Positions 1 through 7,977 of a DNA stretch of 64,000 nt are shown one piece after another. The position numbers were made by a program, and so were the translations under genes. Within the stretch, counting starts at the first letter, position 1; each line of letters begins with the position of its first letter. Under the pieces are notes generated by a model. It did no database searches, was not told the origin of the DNA, and worked only from the letters and a program-made list of their open reading frames with translations. Origin of the DNA: Streptomyces coffeae (lineage in GTDB: Bacteria > Actinomycetota > Actinomycetes > Streptomycetales > Streptomycetaceae); assembly GCF_016741875.1 (NCBI RefSeq), contig NZ_JAERRF010000004.1, positions 186,001 to 250,000 on the forward strand. Direction: 5' to 3'.

Positions 1-1
1 A

Positions 2-1456
2 GCCCCGCCCACGACCCCGCGCCCGGAGCAAGAGCCTCCGGCGACCGGGTTCGGCGCCCGGCTGATGCGGCGCAAGCCCGTGGAGCAACTGGTCGCCGAG
101 GGCGGTCAGGGCGCGGGCGGAACCCTGCGGCGTTCGCTCGGAATGTGGCAGCTCACCATGATCAGCATCGGTGCCACCCTGGGCACCGGCATCTTCGTGG
201 TGCTCGGCGAGGCCGTCCCGGACGCGGGACCCGCGGTCATCGTGTCGTTTGTCATAGCCGGGCTCACCGCCCTGTTCTCGGCGCTGTCCTACGCGGAACT
301 CGCGGGCACCATCCCGGTCTCCGGGTCCTCGTACTCGTACGCCTACGCCACCATGGGCGAGCTGATCGCCTGGGTGTGCGGCTGGTGTCTGATCCTGGAG
401 TACGGCGTCTCGGTGGCGGCGGTCGCCGTCGGCTGGGGCGACTACCTCAACGAACTGCTCGACGGCACGCTCGGCATCACCATCCCGGACGCGCTGTCCG
501 CCCCGCCCGGCGACGGCGGAATCTTCAACCTGCCCGCGCTGCTGGTGGTGTTGCTGTCCATGGCGTTCCTGCTGGGCGGCGCCAAGGAGAGTGCCCGGGC
601 CAACACCATCATGGTCGGGGTGAAGATCGCGGCCCTGGTGCTGTTCTGCGCCGTCGCCTTCACCGGCATCCGGGCGGGCAACTACACCCCGTTCATGCCG
701 CTGGGCATGGCGGGCGTCAGCGCCGCCGGTGCCACCCTGTTCTTCTCCTACATCGGCTTCGACGCCGCCTCCACCGCCGGTGAGGAGGCCAAGAACCCGC
801 AGCGTGACCTGCCCCGCGCGATCATGCTCTCGCTGGTCATCGTCACCGCGCTGTACTGCCTGGTCGCGGCGGTGGCCGTGGGCGCTCTGCCGTGGAAGAA
901 GTTCTCCGGCACGGAGGCCGCGCTCTCCGGGATCATGGAAGACGTCACCGGTCAGAGCTTCTGGGCCGTCCTGCTGGCGGCCGGCGCGGTCGTCGCCATC
1001 GCCTCCGTGGTGCTGACCGTGCTCTACGGACAGACCCGCATCCTCTTCGCGATGTCCCGCGACGGCCTGGTGCCCAAGGTGTTCTCCACCGTCCACCCCA
1101 CGTCCGGTGTGCCGCGCGCCAACACCGTGATCGTCTCGCTGTTCTGCGGTGTCCTGGCCGCCGCGATTCCGCTGGGCCAGCTCGCCGACGCCACCAGCAT
1201 CGGCACCCTCTTCGCCTTCGCGCTGGTCAACATCGCGGTGATCGTGCTGCGCCGGACCCGGCCCACCATGGAGCGCACCTTCCGGGTGCCCCTCGCGCCG
1301 CTCTTCCCGCTGATCGGCTTCGGGCTCTGCCTGTGGATGATGAGCAGTCTGGAAGTCGTGACCTGGGTGGTCTTCGGTGTCTGGATGGCCGTCGGGCTTG
1401 TGCTGTACTTCGGATACGGTATGCGCCGATCCCGACTGGCCACAGCAGAAAAGTGA
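2..1456 (+). CDS. APC-family amino acid permease, 5' end probably outside window
   Basis: Polytopic membrane transporter of the amino acid-polyamine-organocation superfamily, expected to import an amino acid or amine by cation symport. About 12 hydrophobic segments are visible. The family signature GATLGTGIFV lies in the first helix, shortly after RRSLGMWQLT. The frame is open back to base 2 and the first ATG at 65 has no ribosome binding site, so the true start is probably upstream of the window and the N-terminus is partial here. An Lrp-type regulator follows 10 bases after the stop, then an amidase-type hydrolase and an amino-acid monooxygenase-like flavoprotein, so it is likely the substrate importer of that module. 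The substrate itself cannot be read from the sequence. Confidence 0.85.
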   Translation, partial: APPTTPRPEQEPPATGFGARLMRRKPVEQLVAEGGQGAGGTLRRSLGMWQLTMISIGATLGTGIFVVLGEAVPDAGPAVIVSFVIAGLTALFSALSYAELAGTIPVSGSSYSYAYATMGELIAWVCGWCLILEYGVSVAAVAVGWGDYLNELLDGTLGITIPDALSAPPGDGGIFNLPALLVVLLSMAFLLGGAKESARANTIMVGVKIAALVLFCAVAFTGIRAGNYTPFMPLGMAGVSAAGATLFFSYIGFDAASTAGEEAKNPQRDLPRAIMLSLVIVTALYCLVAAVAVGALPWKKFSGTEAALSGIMEDVTGQSFWAVLLAAGAVVAIASVVLTVLYGQTRILFAMSRDGLVPKVFSTVHPTSGVPRANTVIVSLFCGVLAAAIPLGQLADATSIGTLFAFALVNIAVIVLRRTRPTMERTFRVPLAPLFPLIGFGLCLWMMSSLEVVTWVVFGVWMAVGLVLYFGYGMRRSRLATAEK

Positions 1457-1466
1457 CTCCCCCGCA

Positions 1467-1922
1467 GTGCGACTGAACGACCTTGACGAACGCATCGTCC
1501 ACGCCCTCGCCGAAGACGCCCGCCGCAGCTACGCCGATATCGGCGATCTGATCGGCCTGTCCGCCCCCGCCGTCAAGCGGCGGGTGGACCGTCTCCGGTC
1601 CGAGGGGGCCATCAGGGGGTTCACGGTGCGGGTCGACCCGGCGGCGCTGGGGTGGGAGACCGAGGGCTTCATCGAGCTCTTCTGCCGCCACAACACCTCC
1701 CCCGACGACATCCGCCGGGGTCTGTCGCGCTATCCCGAGGTGGTGTCCGCGTCGACCGTCACCGGCGACGCGGACGCCGTCGTCCAGGTCTTCGCCTCCG
1801 ATATGCGCCACTTCGAACGGGTCCTGGAGCGCATCGCGGGCGAGCCGTTCGTCGAGCGCACCAAGTCCGTGCTGGTGCTCTCACCGCTGCTGCGGCGCTT
1901 CACCTCCGGCGCTCCGGCCTGA
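1467..1922 (+). CDS. Lrp/AsnC-family transcriptional regulator
   Basis: A 151-residue feast/famine regulator. An N-terminal winged helix-turn-helix (LNDLDERIVHALAEDARRSY, then a recognition helix around SAPAVKRRVDRL) is followed by a RAM/ligand-binding domain with the usual TVTGDADAVVQV strand. GTG at 1467 is chosen because the family N-terminus (RLNDLD) starts there and it lies 10 bases after the permease stop; the frame is open further upstream but would run back into the permease gene. Co-directional, nearly abutting placement with an amino acid permease and two amino-acid catabolic enzymes suggests it senses an amino acid and controls this module. Confidence 0.88.
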   Translation: MRLNDLDERIVHALAEDARRSYADIGDLIGLSAPAVKRRVDRLRSEGAIRGFTVRVDPAALGWETEGFIELFCRHNTSPDDIRRGLSRYPEVVSASTVTGDADAVVQVFASDMRHFERVLERIAGEPFVERTKSVLVLSPLLRRFTSGAPA

Positions 1923-2098
1923 TCCGGACGGGAGTCCAGCCCCCTCCGGCCCGTGCGCAACGAATCGCTGCCACGGGCCGGAAACGCGTAACGAAGCGAC
2001 GGCGGATGCGCAACGGTCGCGCCTTGTCGGTCGTTCTCGGCCACACGTACCTTTTGGGTGTCGCTTCCTCCCCCTCCTGGATTCCCCAAGGTCTGCCC

Positions 2099-2905
2099 AT
2101 GCCGCCGCTGCGCACCGCCCTGCTCCAGAGCTCCGGTCACCCCGGCGACCCCGCCCGTAACCTCACGGCCCTCGACGCGGCCGCCGAGCGTGCCGCGGCC
2201 GACGGGGCCGGGCTGCTGATCGCCCCGGAGATGTTCCTCACGGGCTACGCCATCGGCGACGGCGTCCAGGAGCTGGCCGAGCCCGCCGACGGGCCCGGCG
2301 GGCAGGCGGTGGCCGCCATCGCCGCCGCGCACGGCCTCGCCGTCCTCTACGGCTACCCCGAGCGCGACCGGACGCGCGCGGAGGTCGTCTACAACTCCGC
2401 GCGGCTGGTCGGCCCGGACGGCACCGAGCTCGCCAACTACCGCAAGACCCATCTCTTCGGCTGCTTCGAGCGCGACGCGTTCACCCCCGGTGACACCCCC
2501 GTCGTCCAGGCCGACCTGGGCGGGCTCACCGTCGGCATCCTGATCTGCTACGACGTGGAGTTCCCGGAGAACGTCCGGGCCCACGCGCTGGCCGGAACCG
2601 ATCTGCTGGTGGTGCCCACCGCACAGATGCACCCCTTCCAGTTCGTGGCCGAATCCCTCGTCCCGGTGCGGGCCTTCGAGAGCCAGATGTACATCGCGTA
2701 CGTCAACCGCACCGGCCCGGAGGGCGAGTTCGACTTCGTGGGGCTGAGCTGTCTGGCGAGCCCCGACGGCACCACCCGCACCCGGGCGGGCCGGGGTGAG
2801 GAGCTGGTCATCGGCGACGCCGACCCCGAGCTGCTCGCCGCCTCGCGCACCACCAACCCCTATCTGCGCGACCGCCGCCCCGGGCTGTACGGGTCGCTGA
2901 CCTGA
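2099..2905 (+). CDS. Carbon-nitrogen hydrolase (nitrilase superfamily amidase)
   Basis: A 268-residue cytosolic hydrolase of nitriles/amides. The catalytic triad is visible as Glu44 (APEMF), Lys116 (NYRKTHLF) and Cys150 (LICYDVEFPE), the classic superfamily order. Length is normal for a single-domain family member. ATG 2099 is chosen because the conserved first strand (LRTALLQ) starts there; longer in-frame extensions run back into the preceding regulator. The downstream gene resembles L-tryptophan 2-monooxygenase, whose product is an amide, so this enzyme could hydrolyse that amide to the free acid. The alternative is a general omega-amidase or N-carbamoyl hydrolase; sequence alone does not decide. 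Confidence 0.85.
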   Translation: MPPLRTALLQSSGHPGDPARNLTALDAAAERAAADGAGLLIAPEMFLTGYAIGDGVQELAEPADGPGGQAVAAIAAAHGLAVLYGYPERDRTRAEVVYNSARLVGPDGTELANYRKTHLFGCFERDAFTPGDTPVVQADLGGLTVGILICYDVEFPENVRAHALAGTDLLVVPTAQMHPFQFVAESLVPVRAFESQMYIAYVNRTGPEGEFDFVGLSCLASPDGTTRTRAGRGEELVIGDADPELLAASRTTNPYLRDRRPGLYGSLT

Positions 2906-2984
2906 GCCCCGGCGTCCGCCGCGGCGCCCGTTTCCCCTTCCCCCCACGCGCACACCCCCGCACGACCGCAAGGAGTCCGTACCG

Positions 2985-4691
2985 ATGACGTCCATGCCCA
3001 CCGCCGTGCCCGGCGAGCACGAGCCGCAGCAGGCCGACGCCCTCCCGCCCATCACCATGTTCGGGCCGGACTTCCCCTACGCCTACGACGACTTCCTGGC
3101 CCACCCGGCGGGCCTGGGCCAGATCCCGGCCACCGAGCACGGCGCCGAGGTCGCGGTCGTCGGCGGCGGTCTGTCCGGCATCATCACCGCGTACGAGCTG
3201 ATGAAGATGGGCCTGAAGCCCGTCGTCTACGAGGCCGGCCGGATCGGCGGACGGCTGCGCACCGTCGGCTTCGAGGGCTGCGACGAGTCGCTGACCGCCG
3301 AGATGGGCGCGATGCGCTTCCCGCCGTCCTCCACCGCGCTCCAGCACTACATCGACCTGGTGGGGCTCACGACCCGGCCGTTCCCCAACCCGCTGGCGCC
3401 CGAGACCCCCTCCACCGTTGTCGACCTCAAGGGCGAGTCCCACTACGCCCGCACCATCGACGACCTCCCGCAGGTCTACCGCGAGGTCATGGACGCCTGG
3501 AACGCCTGTCTGGAGGAGGGCGCGGACTTCTCCGACATGAACCGCGCCATCCGCGAGCGGGATGTGCCGCGCATCCGCGAGATCTGGTCGCGGCTGGTGG
3601 AGAAGCTGGACAACCAGACGTTCTACGGCTTCCTCTGCGACTCCTCGGCCTTCACCTCCTTCCGGCACCGGGAGATCTTCGGCCAGGTCGGCTTCGGCAC
3701 CGGCGGCTGGGACACCGACTTCCCCAACTCCATCCTGGAGATCCTGCGCGTCGTCTACACCGAGGCCGACGACCACCACCGCGGCATCGTCGGCGGCAGC
3801 CAGCAGCTTCCGCTGCGGCTGTGGGAGCGCGAGCCCGAGAAGATCGTCCACTGGCCGCACGGCACCTCGCTGTCGTCCCTGCACGACGGCGATCCGCGCC
3901 CGGCCGTGACCCGGCTGCACCGCGCCGCGGGCGACCGCATCGTGGTCACCGACGCGGACGGGGACATCCGCTCGTACCGGTCGGTCGTCTTCACCGCGCA
4001 GTCCTGGATGCTGCTCTCCAAGATCGACTGCGATGACTCGCTCTTCCCGATCGACCACTGGACGGCGATCGAGCGCACCCACTACATGGAGTCCAGCAAG
4101 CTCTTCGTCCCCGTCGACCGCCCGTTCTGGCTGGACAAGGACGAGACCACCGGGCGCGACACCATGAGCATGACGCTCACCGACCGGATGACCCGCGGCA
4201 CCTATCTGCTGGACGACGGCCCGGACCGCCCGGCCGTCATCTGCCTCTCGTACACCTGGTGCGACGACAGCCTCAAGTGGCTGCCGCTGTCGGCGAACGA
4301 GCGGATGGAGGTCATGCTCAAGTCGCTTGCGGAGATTTATCCGAAGGTGGACATCCGCAAGCACATCATCGGCAGCCCGGTCACCGTCTCCTGGGAGAAC
4401 GAGCCCTACTTCATGGGCGCGTTCAAGGCCAACCTGCCCGGCCACTACCGCTACCAGCGGCGGCTGTTCACCCACTTCATGCAGGACCGGCTGCCCGCGG
4501 ACCAGCGCGGCATCTTCCTCGCGGGCGACGACATCTCCTGGACCGCCGGGTGGGCCGAGGGCGCCGTACAGACCGCGCTCAACGCGGTGTGGGGCGTCAT
4601 GCACCAGTTCGGCGGCGCCACCGACCCCACGAACCCGGGGCCGGGCGACCGTTACGACGAGATCGCGCCGGTGGAACTGCCGGAGGACTGA
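2985..4691 (+). CDS. Flavin monoamine oxidase family, tryptophan/phenylalanine 2-monooxygenase-like
   Basis: A 568-residue FAD enzyme. The dinucleotide-binding motif VVGGGLSG is at about residues 59-66. From memory of the Pseudomonas savastanoi IaaM sequence, several blocks match: AEMGAMRFPPS, a THYMESSKLFV-like block, LSYTWCDD, GAFKANLPG and the C-terminal GWAEGAVQTALNAVWGVM. Length (568 versus about 557) also fits. Such enzymes oxidatively decarboxylate an L-amino acid to an amide (Trp to indole-3-acetamide, Phe to phenylacetamide). The start has a good AAGGAG site 8 bases upstream. It follows the C-N hydrolase by 79 bases. A simple L-amino acid oxidase activity remains possible. Confidence 0.8.
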   Translation: MTSMPTAVPGEHEPQQADALPPITMFGPDFPYAYDDFLAHPAGLGQIPATEHGAEVAVVGGGLSGIITAYELMKMGLKPVVYEAGRIGGRLRTVGFEGCDESLTAEMGAMRFPPSSTALQHYIDLVGLTTRPFPNPLAPETPSTVVDLKGESHYARTIDDLPQVYREVMDAWNACLEEGADFSDMNRAIRERDVPRIREIWSRLVEKLDNQTFYGFLCDSSAFTSFRHREIFGQVGFGTGGWDTDFPNSILEILRVVYTEADDHHRGIVGGSQQLPLRLWEREPEKIVHWPHGTSLSSLHDGDPRPAVTRLHRAAGDRIVVTDADGDIRSYRSVVFTAQSWMLLSKIDCDDSLFPIDHWTAIERTHYMESSKLFVPVDRPFWLDKDETTGRDTMSMTLTDRMTRGTYLLDDGPDRPAVICLSYTWCDDSLKWLPLSANERMEVMLKSLAEIYPKVDIRKHIIGSPVTVSWENEPYFMGAFKANLPGHYRYQRRLFTHFMQDRLPADQRGIFLAGDDISWTAGWAEGAVQTALNAVWGVMHQFGGATDPTNPGPGDRYDEIAPVELPED

Positions 4692-4728
4692 GCCGGGCCG
4701 GGCTCCGGCCGTCCGCATCGCGCGTCGA

Positions 4729-5427
4729 TCAGGACGGCAGGGGAGTGAGCAGAAAGCGCCCGACCAGGCCCACGCCCGCGTCGATCCGCTCGGTGAACTC
4801 CTCGGCCAGCTCGGGGAGTCGGCGCAGCCCCCACAGGGCGCGGAACGCCGCCCACGCGGCGTCCCGCGCCCGGTCCAGGCTCCATGAACCCACCAGATGC
4901 GTCAGCGGATCGGCCACGTCGAGCAGATCGGGGCCGGGCATCAGCTCCTCCCGGATCCGCTCCTCAAGACCGGTGAGCAGGATGCCGACCCGGTCGAAGT
5001 CGCCCTCCAGGGCGGCCGGTTCCACGTCCCGGGCCCGGCAGGTGTCCACCAGCGCGAGCGCCAGGTCATGGCCGATATGGGCGTTGATCCCGGCCAGCGC
5101 GAACTGCACCGGACGCACCTCCGGGTGGCACCGCAGCTCGAACAGCGGCCGCCAGCAGGCGGGCGGCCGGCGCCCCGCCGCCACCGCGTCCACGGCCGCC
5201 AGATAGCGCCCGGCGAAGCGCGCATCCAGCTCCTCGGTGGCGGCCGGGTCCTGGAAGTACCCCGCCGCGAGCCCCCGGCCGACCTCCTCGGTGACCGACA
5301 GATACACCTGGTTGAAGACCGCCACCCCGTCCCCGGGCGGCAGCGCCGCGCCGAGCGCGCGCATCCGCGCCACGACGCTCCTCACACTCCGCGGCGGTGC
5401 GGGCGGCGCACCGGTCGGCATCGTCAT
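4729..5427 (-). CDS. DUF5995-family protein of unknown function
   Basis: A soluble, mostly helical protein of about 232 residues. The block FALAGINAHIGHDLALAL in the middle is typical of the DUF5995 family as I recall it; no enzymatic motif with an assigned role is seen. Two closely spaced ATG codons (5427 and 5421) are possible starts; longer reading is excluded because it adds an unrelated Arg/Ala-rich tail. It is divergent from an XRE-family regulator across 152 bases that contain a 13-base palindrome (5521-5533), so that regulator may control it. Function unknown. Confidence 0.7.
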   Translation of the reverse strand: MTMPTGAPPAPPRSVRSVVARMRALGAALPPGDGVAVFNQVYLSVTEEVGRGLAAGYFQDPAATEELDARFAGRYLAAVDAVAAGRRPPACWRPLFELRCHPEVRPVQFALAGINAHIGHDLALALVDTCRARDVEPAALEGDFDRVGILLTGLEERIREELMPGPDLLDVADPLTHLVGSWSLDRARDAAWAAFRALWGLRRLPELAEEFTERIDAGVGLVGRFLLTPLPS

Positions 5428-5520
5428 GGACGCAAGCGTGGCAGCCCGGCCCCGTGCCGTCCGGCCGAGCGCCGTCGCTTCCCCGTATCGGCCCAACGCC
5501 CGTCAACAACGCACCCGGCC

Positions 5521-5533
5521 TCCCATCATGGGA
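5521..5533. promoter_or_regulatory. 13-bp palindrome in divergent intergenic region
   Basis: TCCCATCATGGGA is a perfect inverted repeat (6-base arms, central C) between the DUF5995 gene and the XRE regulator, followed about 12 bases later by a -10-like GGATAC. It is a plausible operator for the adjacent regulator. No binding data; inference from position and symmetry only. Confidence 0.35.
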
Positions 5534-5579
5534 CCGGCACAACCTGGATACGTGTCCCGGGCGCGGTGACGATGGAGGC

Positions 5580-6230
5580 GTGCACCGATCGGAACTCGCG
5601 GACTTCCTGCGCTGCCGCCGTGCCCGGCTCGCCCCCGCCGACGTGGGGCTGACCCCCGGCCCGCGGCGCCGTACGCCCGGACTGCGCCGGGAGGAGGTGG
5701 CTCGGCTCACCGGGATGTCGCCGGACTACTACACCCGGCTGGAACAGGCCCGCGTCCCGCGCCCCTCCCGCCGGATGCTCACCGCGCTGGCCCGTGCGCT
5801 CCGGCTCACCGACGCCGAGCGTGACCATCTCTTCCGGCTGGCGGGGGAGGAGCCACCGCACGATCCGGCCACCGCCGGGCATATCCGCCCCGGGCTGCTG
5901 CGCGTCCTGGACCGGCTGCACGACACCCCGGCGCAGGTGGTCACCGACGGGGGCGAGGTGCTGGCCCGGAACACCATGGCGGCGGCCCTGCTCGGTGACC
6001 TGACGGCGAGGCCGCCGGGCGAACGCGAGGAGCGTGCCGAAGGGCGTTCCCCGGTGCGGCGGTTCCGGCATCCGGCGGTGGGGGAACTGGAGCTGGAGTG
6101 TGAGGTGCTGCTGAGCGCGGACCACGGCCAGCGGCTGATCGTGTACACCGCCCGCCCCGGCAGTGACTCCGCCGAACGGCTGGAACTGCTCCGGGTCGTG
6201 GGCCTCCAGGACCTCGCCCCGAGCGAATGA
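5580..6230 (+). CDS. XRE-family regulator with shortened MmyB-like ligand domain
   Basis: A 216-residue regulator. N-terminal helix-turn-helix (ADFLRCRRARL, GLRREEVARLTGMSPDYYTRLEQ) matches the large MmyB-type regulators of actinomycetes. The C-terminal fatty-acid-binding-like domain starts normally (QVVTDGGEVLARNTMAAALLGDL) but jumps almost directly to the end strands (VRRFRHPAVGELELECEVL, VYTARPGSDSAERLELL), lacking about 60 central residues that normally carry the conserved W/R-rich helices. GTG 5580 has GGAG 3 bases upstream and matches the family start HRSELADFLR. Either a natural short form or an internal in-frame deletion; effector binding may be altered. Confidence 0.8.
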   Translation: MHRSELADFLRCRRARLAPADVGLTPGPRRRTPGLRREEVARLTGMSPDYYTRLEQARVPRPSRRMLTALARALRLTDAERDHLFRLAGEEPPHDPATAGHIRPGLLRVLDRLHDTPAQVVTDGGEVLARNTMAAALLGDLTARPPGEREERAEGRSPVRRFRHPAVGELELECEVLLSADHGQRLIVYTARPGSDSAERLELLRVVGLQDLAPSE

Positions 6231-6250
6231 GGTCCCGGCTGTGCCGCTTG

Positions 6251-7126
6251 TCAGGTGCGCGCTTCTGCGAAGAAGTCGGAGAGCGACTCTGCCTCCGCAT
6301 AGCTGGGAAGCGCGGTGGGGGAGTTGTCCGGGCGGGCCTCGGGGTGGGCGATGGACCAGGCCAGGCCGACGGCGCTGTGCAGCGCGGCACGGAAGAGCAG
6401 CGAACCGCAGCTGATCCGCCGTACGCCCAGTTCGGCCAGGCGCTCATAGGTGTGATGGCCGGGGGAGAAGAGGACGTTGAGCGGGGTGTCGCCGAGGTCG
6501 TCCGCGAGTGCGGCGATGTGGTGCTCGTCGGTGAGCGCGGGGATGAAGACACCATCGGCGCCCGCCTCGACATACGCCGCGAGGCGCTCGGCGGTCATCG
6601 ACAGCCGGGGCGCGTCCGCGGCGCCGATGGCGGCGAGCCAGTGGGTGTCGGTGCGCGCGTTGACGAACAGCCGGGGGACTCGCTCCTTGATCGCCGCGAT
6701 CACCGCGCACTGGTGCGCGAGCGGGGCGAGGGTGCCGTCGGGGCGTCCGTCCTCGATGTTCACCCCGACGACCCCGGCCGCGTCCAGCTCGGCCGCGAGC
6801 GCGGCGATTTCCTCGGGCCGCTCGCTGAACCCGCCCTCGATGTCCACGCTCACCAGTGCGGGAAGGCGGGCCAGCCCGCGTGCGAGGGTGAGCGTCTCCG
6901 CGCGGGTGGCGCCCGCCGCGTCCGGCAGCCCGGCCGCGACGGCGACCCCCAGGCTGGTGGTGCCGATGGCGGGGAAGCCGCGGCGGACGAGGGCGGCGGC
7001 GGAGGCGTGGTCCCAGGCGTTGGGGAGCAGCAGCGGGCGTTCGGTGTGATGGAGCCGGTGAAAGGCGGCGTGGCCGGTGGGACCGTCGGCCCGCGGTGCC
7101 GGTGCGGGGTTCTGGTGATCGCTCAT
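6251..7126 (-). CDS. Isocitrate lyase/phosphoenolpyruvate mutase family protein
   Basis: A 291-residue alpha/beta barrel enzyme. Family hallmarks in order: LPNAWDHASAAAL, the GTTSLGVA strand, metal-site VDIEGGFSE, GVNIEDG, FVNARTD and GVFIPALTD. This subgroup acts on C-C or P-C bonds of 2-oxo acids (PEP mutase, 2-methylisocitrate lyase, oxaloacetate decarboxylase-like). The KKCGH lyase signature of true isocitrate lyase is not seen, so an isocitrate lyase role is unlikely. ATG 7126 chosen because the conserved core begins about 20 residues in. The ArsR-type regulator lies just upstream on the same strand. The exact substrate is unknown. Confidence 0.8.
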   Translation of the reverse strand: MSDHQNPAPAPRADGPTGHAAFHRLHHTERPLLLPNAWDHASAAALVRRGFPAIGTTSLGVAVAAGLPDAAGATRAETLTLARGLARLPALVSVDIEGGFSERPEEIAALAAELDAAGVVGVNIEDGRPDGTLAPLAHQCAVIAAIKERVPRLFVNARTDTHWLAAIGAADAPRLSMTAERLAAYVEAGADGVFIPALTDEHHIAALADDLGDTPLNVLFSPGHHTYERLAELGVRRISCGSLLFRAALHSAVGLAWSIAHPEARPDNSPTALPSYAEAESLSDFFAEART

Positions 7127-7184
7127 GGTTCCGACGGTAGGTCCGTATCGCTTCGGTTCCCGCCGAACCGTTGCGGGGGCGGGT

Positions 7185-7892
7185 TCAGGCCACGGCGGTG
7201 ACGCCGAGCAGGTCGCGCAGGGCCCGTTCGCCGTCGGGGCTGACGCGCAGCGCGCGTCCGCTGCCGATACGTACGCACCAGCCGGTGTCCAGCGCGTGCC
7301 GGCACAGCGCGGCCCCGGCCACCCCGGCCAGATGCGGCCGTCGCTCGGTCCAGTCGAGACAGCTGCGGGCCATCGGCCGCCGCCCGCGCGAGGCGGCATC
7401 CGGCAGATCGATGCCCAACTCCCGGAACCAGTCCATACCGCTGTCGGTCAACGCGAACCCCGTCGACCCCTGGAGCAGCCCGCGCTCCAGCATCGCGTCG
7501 GTGATCGTGGTGCCCAGCCGCCCGGCCAGATGGTCGTAGCAGGTCCGCGCCCGCGCCAGCGCGGCGCTCGCGCTGGAGGCACGCAGCGTACGCGGCGGGG
7601 CCGGTGGCGCGGCATATGCGGACAGATCCTCGATCAGCTGCGCCACCTGCGGACCGGCCAGCCGCACATAGCGATGGCGGCCCTGGCGCTCCTGGGCCAG
7701 CAGACCGCCGTCGATCAGCTTGTTCAGATGCTCGGTGGCGGTCGAGGCGGCCACCCCGGCATACCGCGCCAGCTCCCCAGCGGTCCACGCCCGCCCGTCG
7801 AGCAGCGCCAGACATATGGCGGCGCGCGTCTCGTCGGCGAGCAGCGCGGCCAGCCGCGCGAGTTGCGGACCGCTGTGCGGGGACTGCGTCAT
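7185..7892 (-). CDS. ArsR-family HTH regulator with C-terminal extension
   Basis: A 235-residue regulator. Residues 8-85 form a winged helix typical of ArsR/SmtB proteins (LADETRAAICLALLDGRAWT, STATEHLNKLIDGGLL, GRHRYVRLA). The rest (to about 235) is a helical extension found in larger family members and has no CxC metal site, so metal sensing is not supported. Its stop lies 58 bases before the start of the PEP-mutase-like gene on the same strand, so it may regulate or be co-expressed with it. Start ATG 7892 is the only one that leaves the first helix complete. Confidence 0.82.
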   Translation of the reverse strand: MTQSPHSGPQLARLAALLADETRAAICLALLDGRAWTAGELARYAGVAASTATEHLNKLIDGGLLAQERQGRHRYVRLAGPQVAQLIEDLSAYAAPPAPPRTLRASSASAALARARTCYDHLAGRLGTTITDAMLERGLLQGSTGFALTDSGMDWFRELGIDLPDAASRGRRPMARSCLDWTERRPHLAGVAGAALCRHALDTGWCVRIGSGRALRVSPDGERALRDLLGVTAVA

Positions 7893-7977
7893 GCCTCCAT
7901 GGTGCGCCCGCGACCCTTCGGCGGTCCCCGAAGGGTCGGGGGATCGGGGGTGAGCGGGCGCCCCGGCGCGCGCCGGG

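Noticed and set aside
2808..4718. Long open frame antisense to the monooxygenase gene
   Set aside because: His/Val/Gly/Arg-biased translation typical of the complement of a GC-rich gene, no motif, no ribosome binding site.
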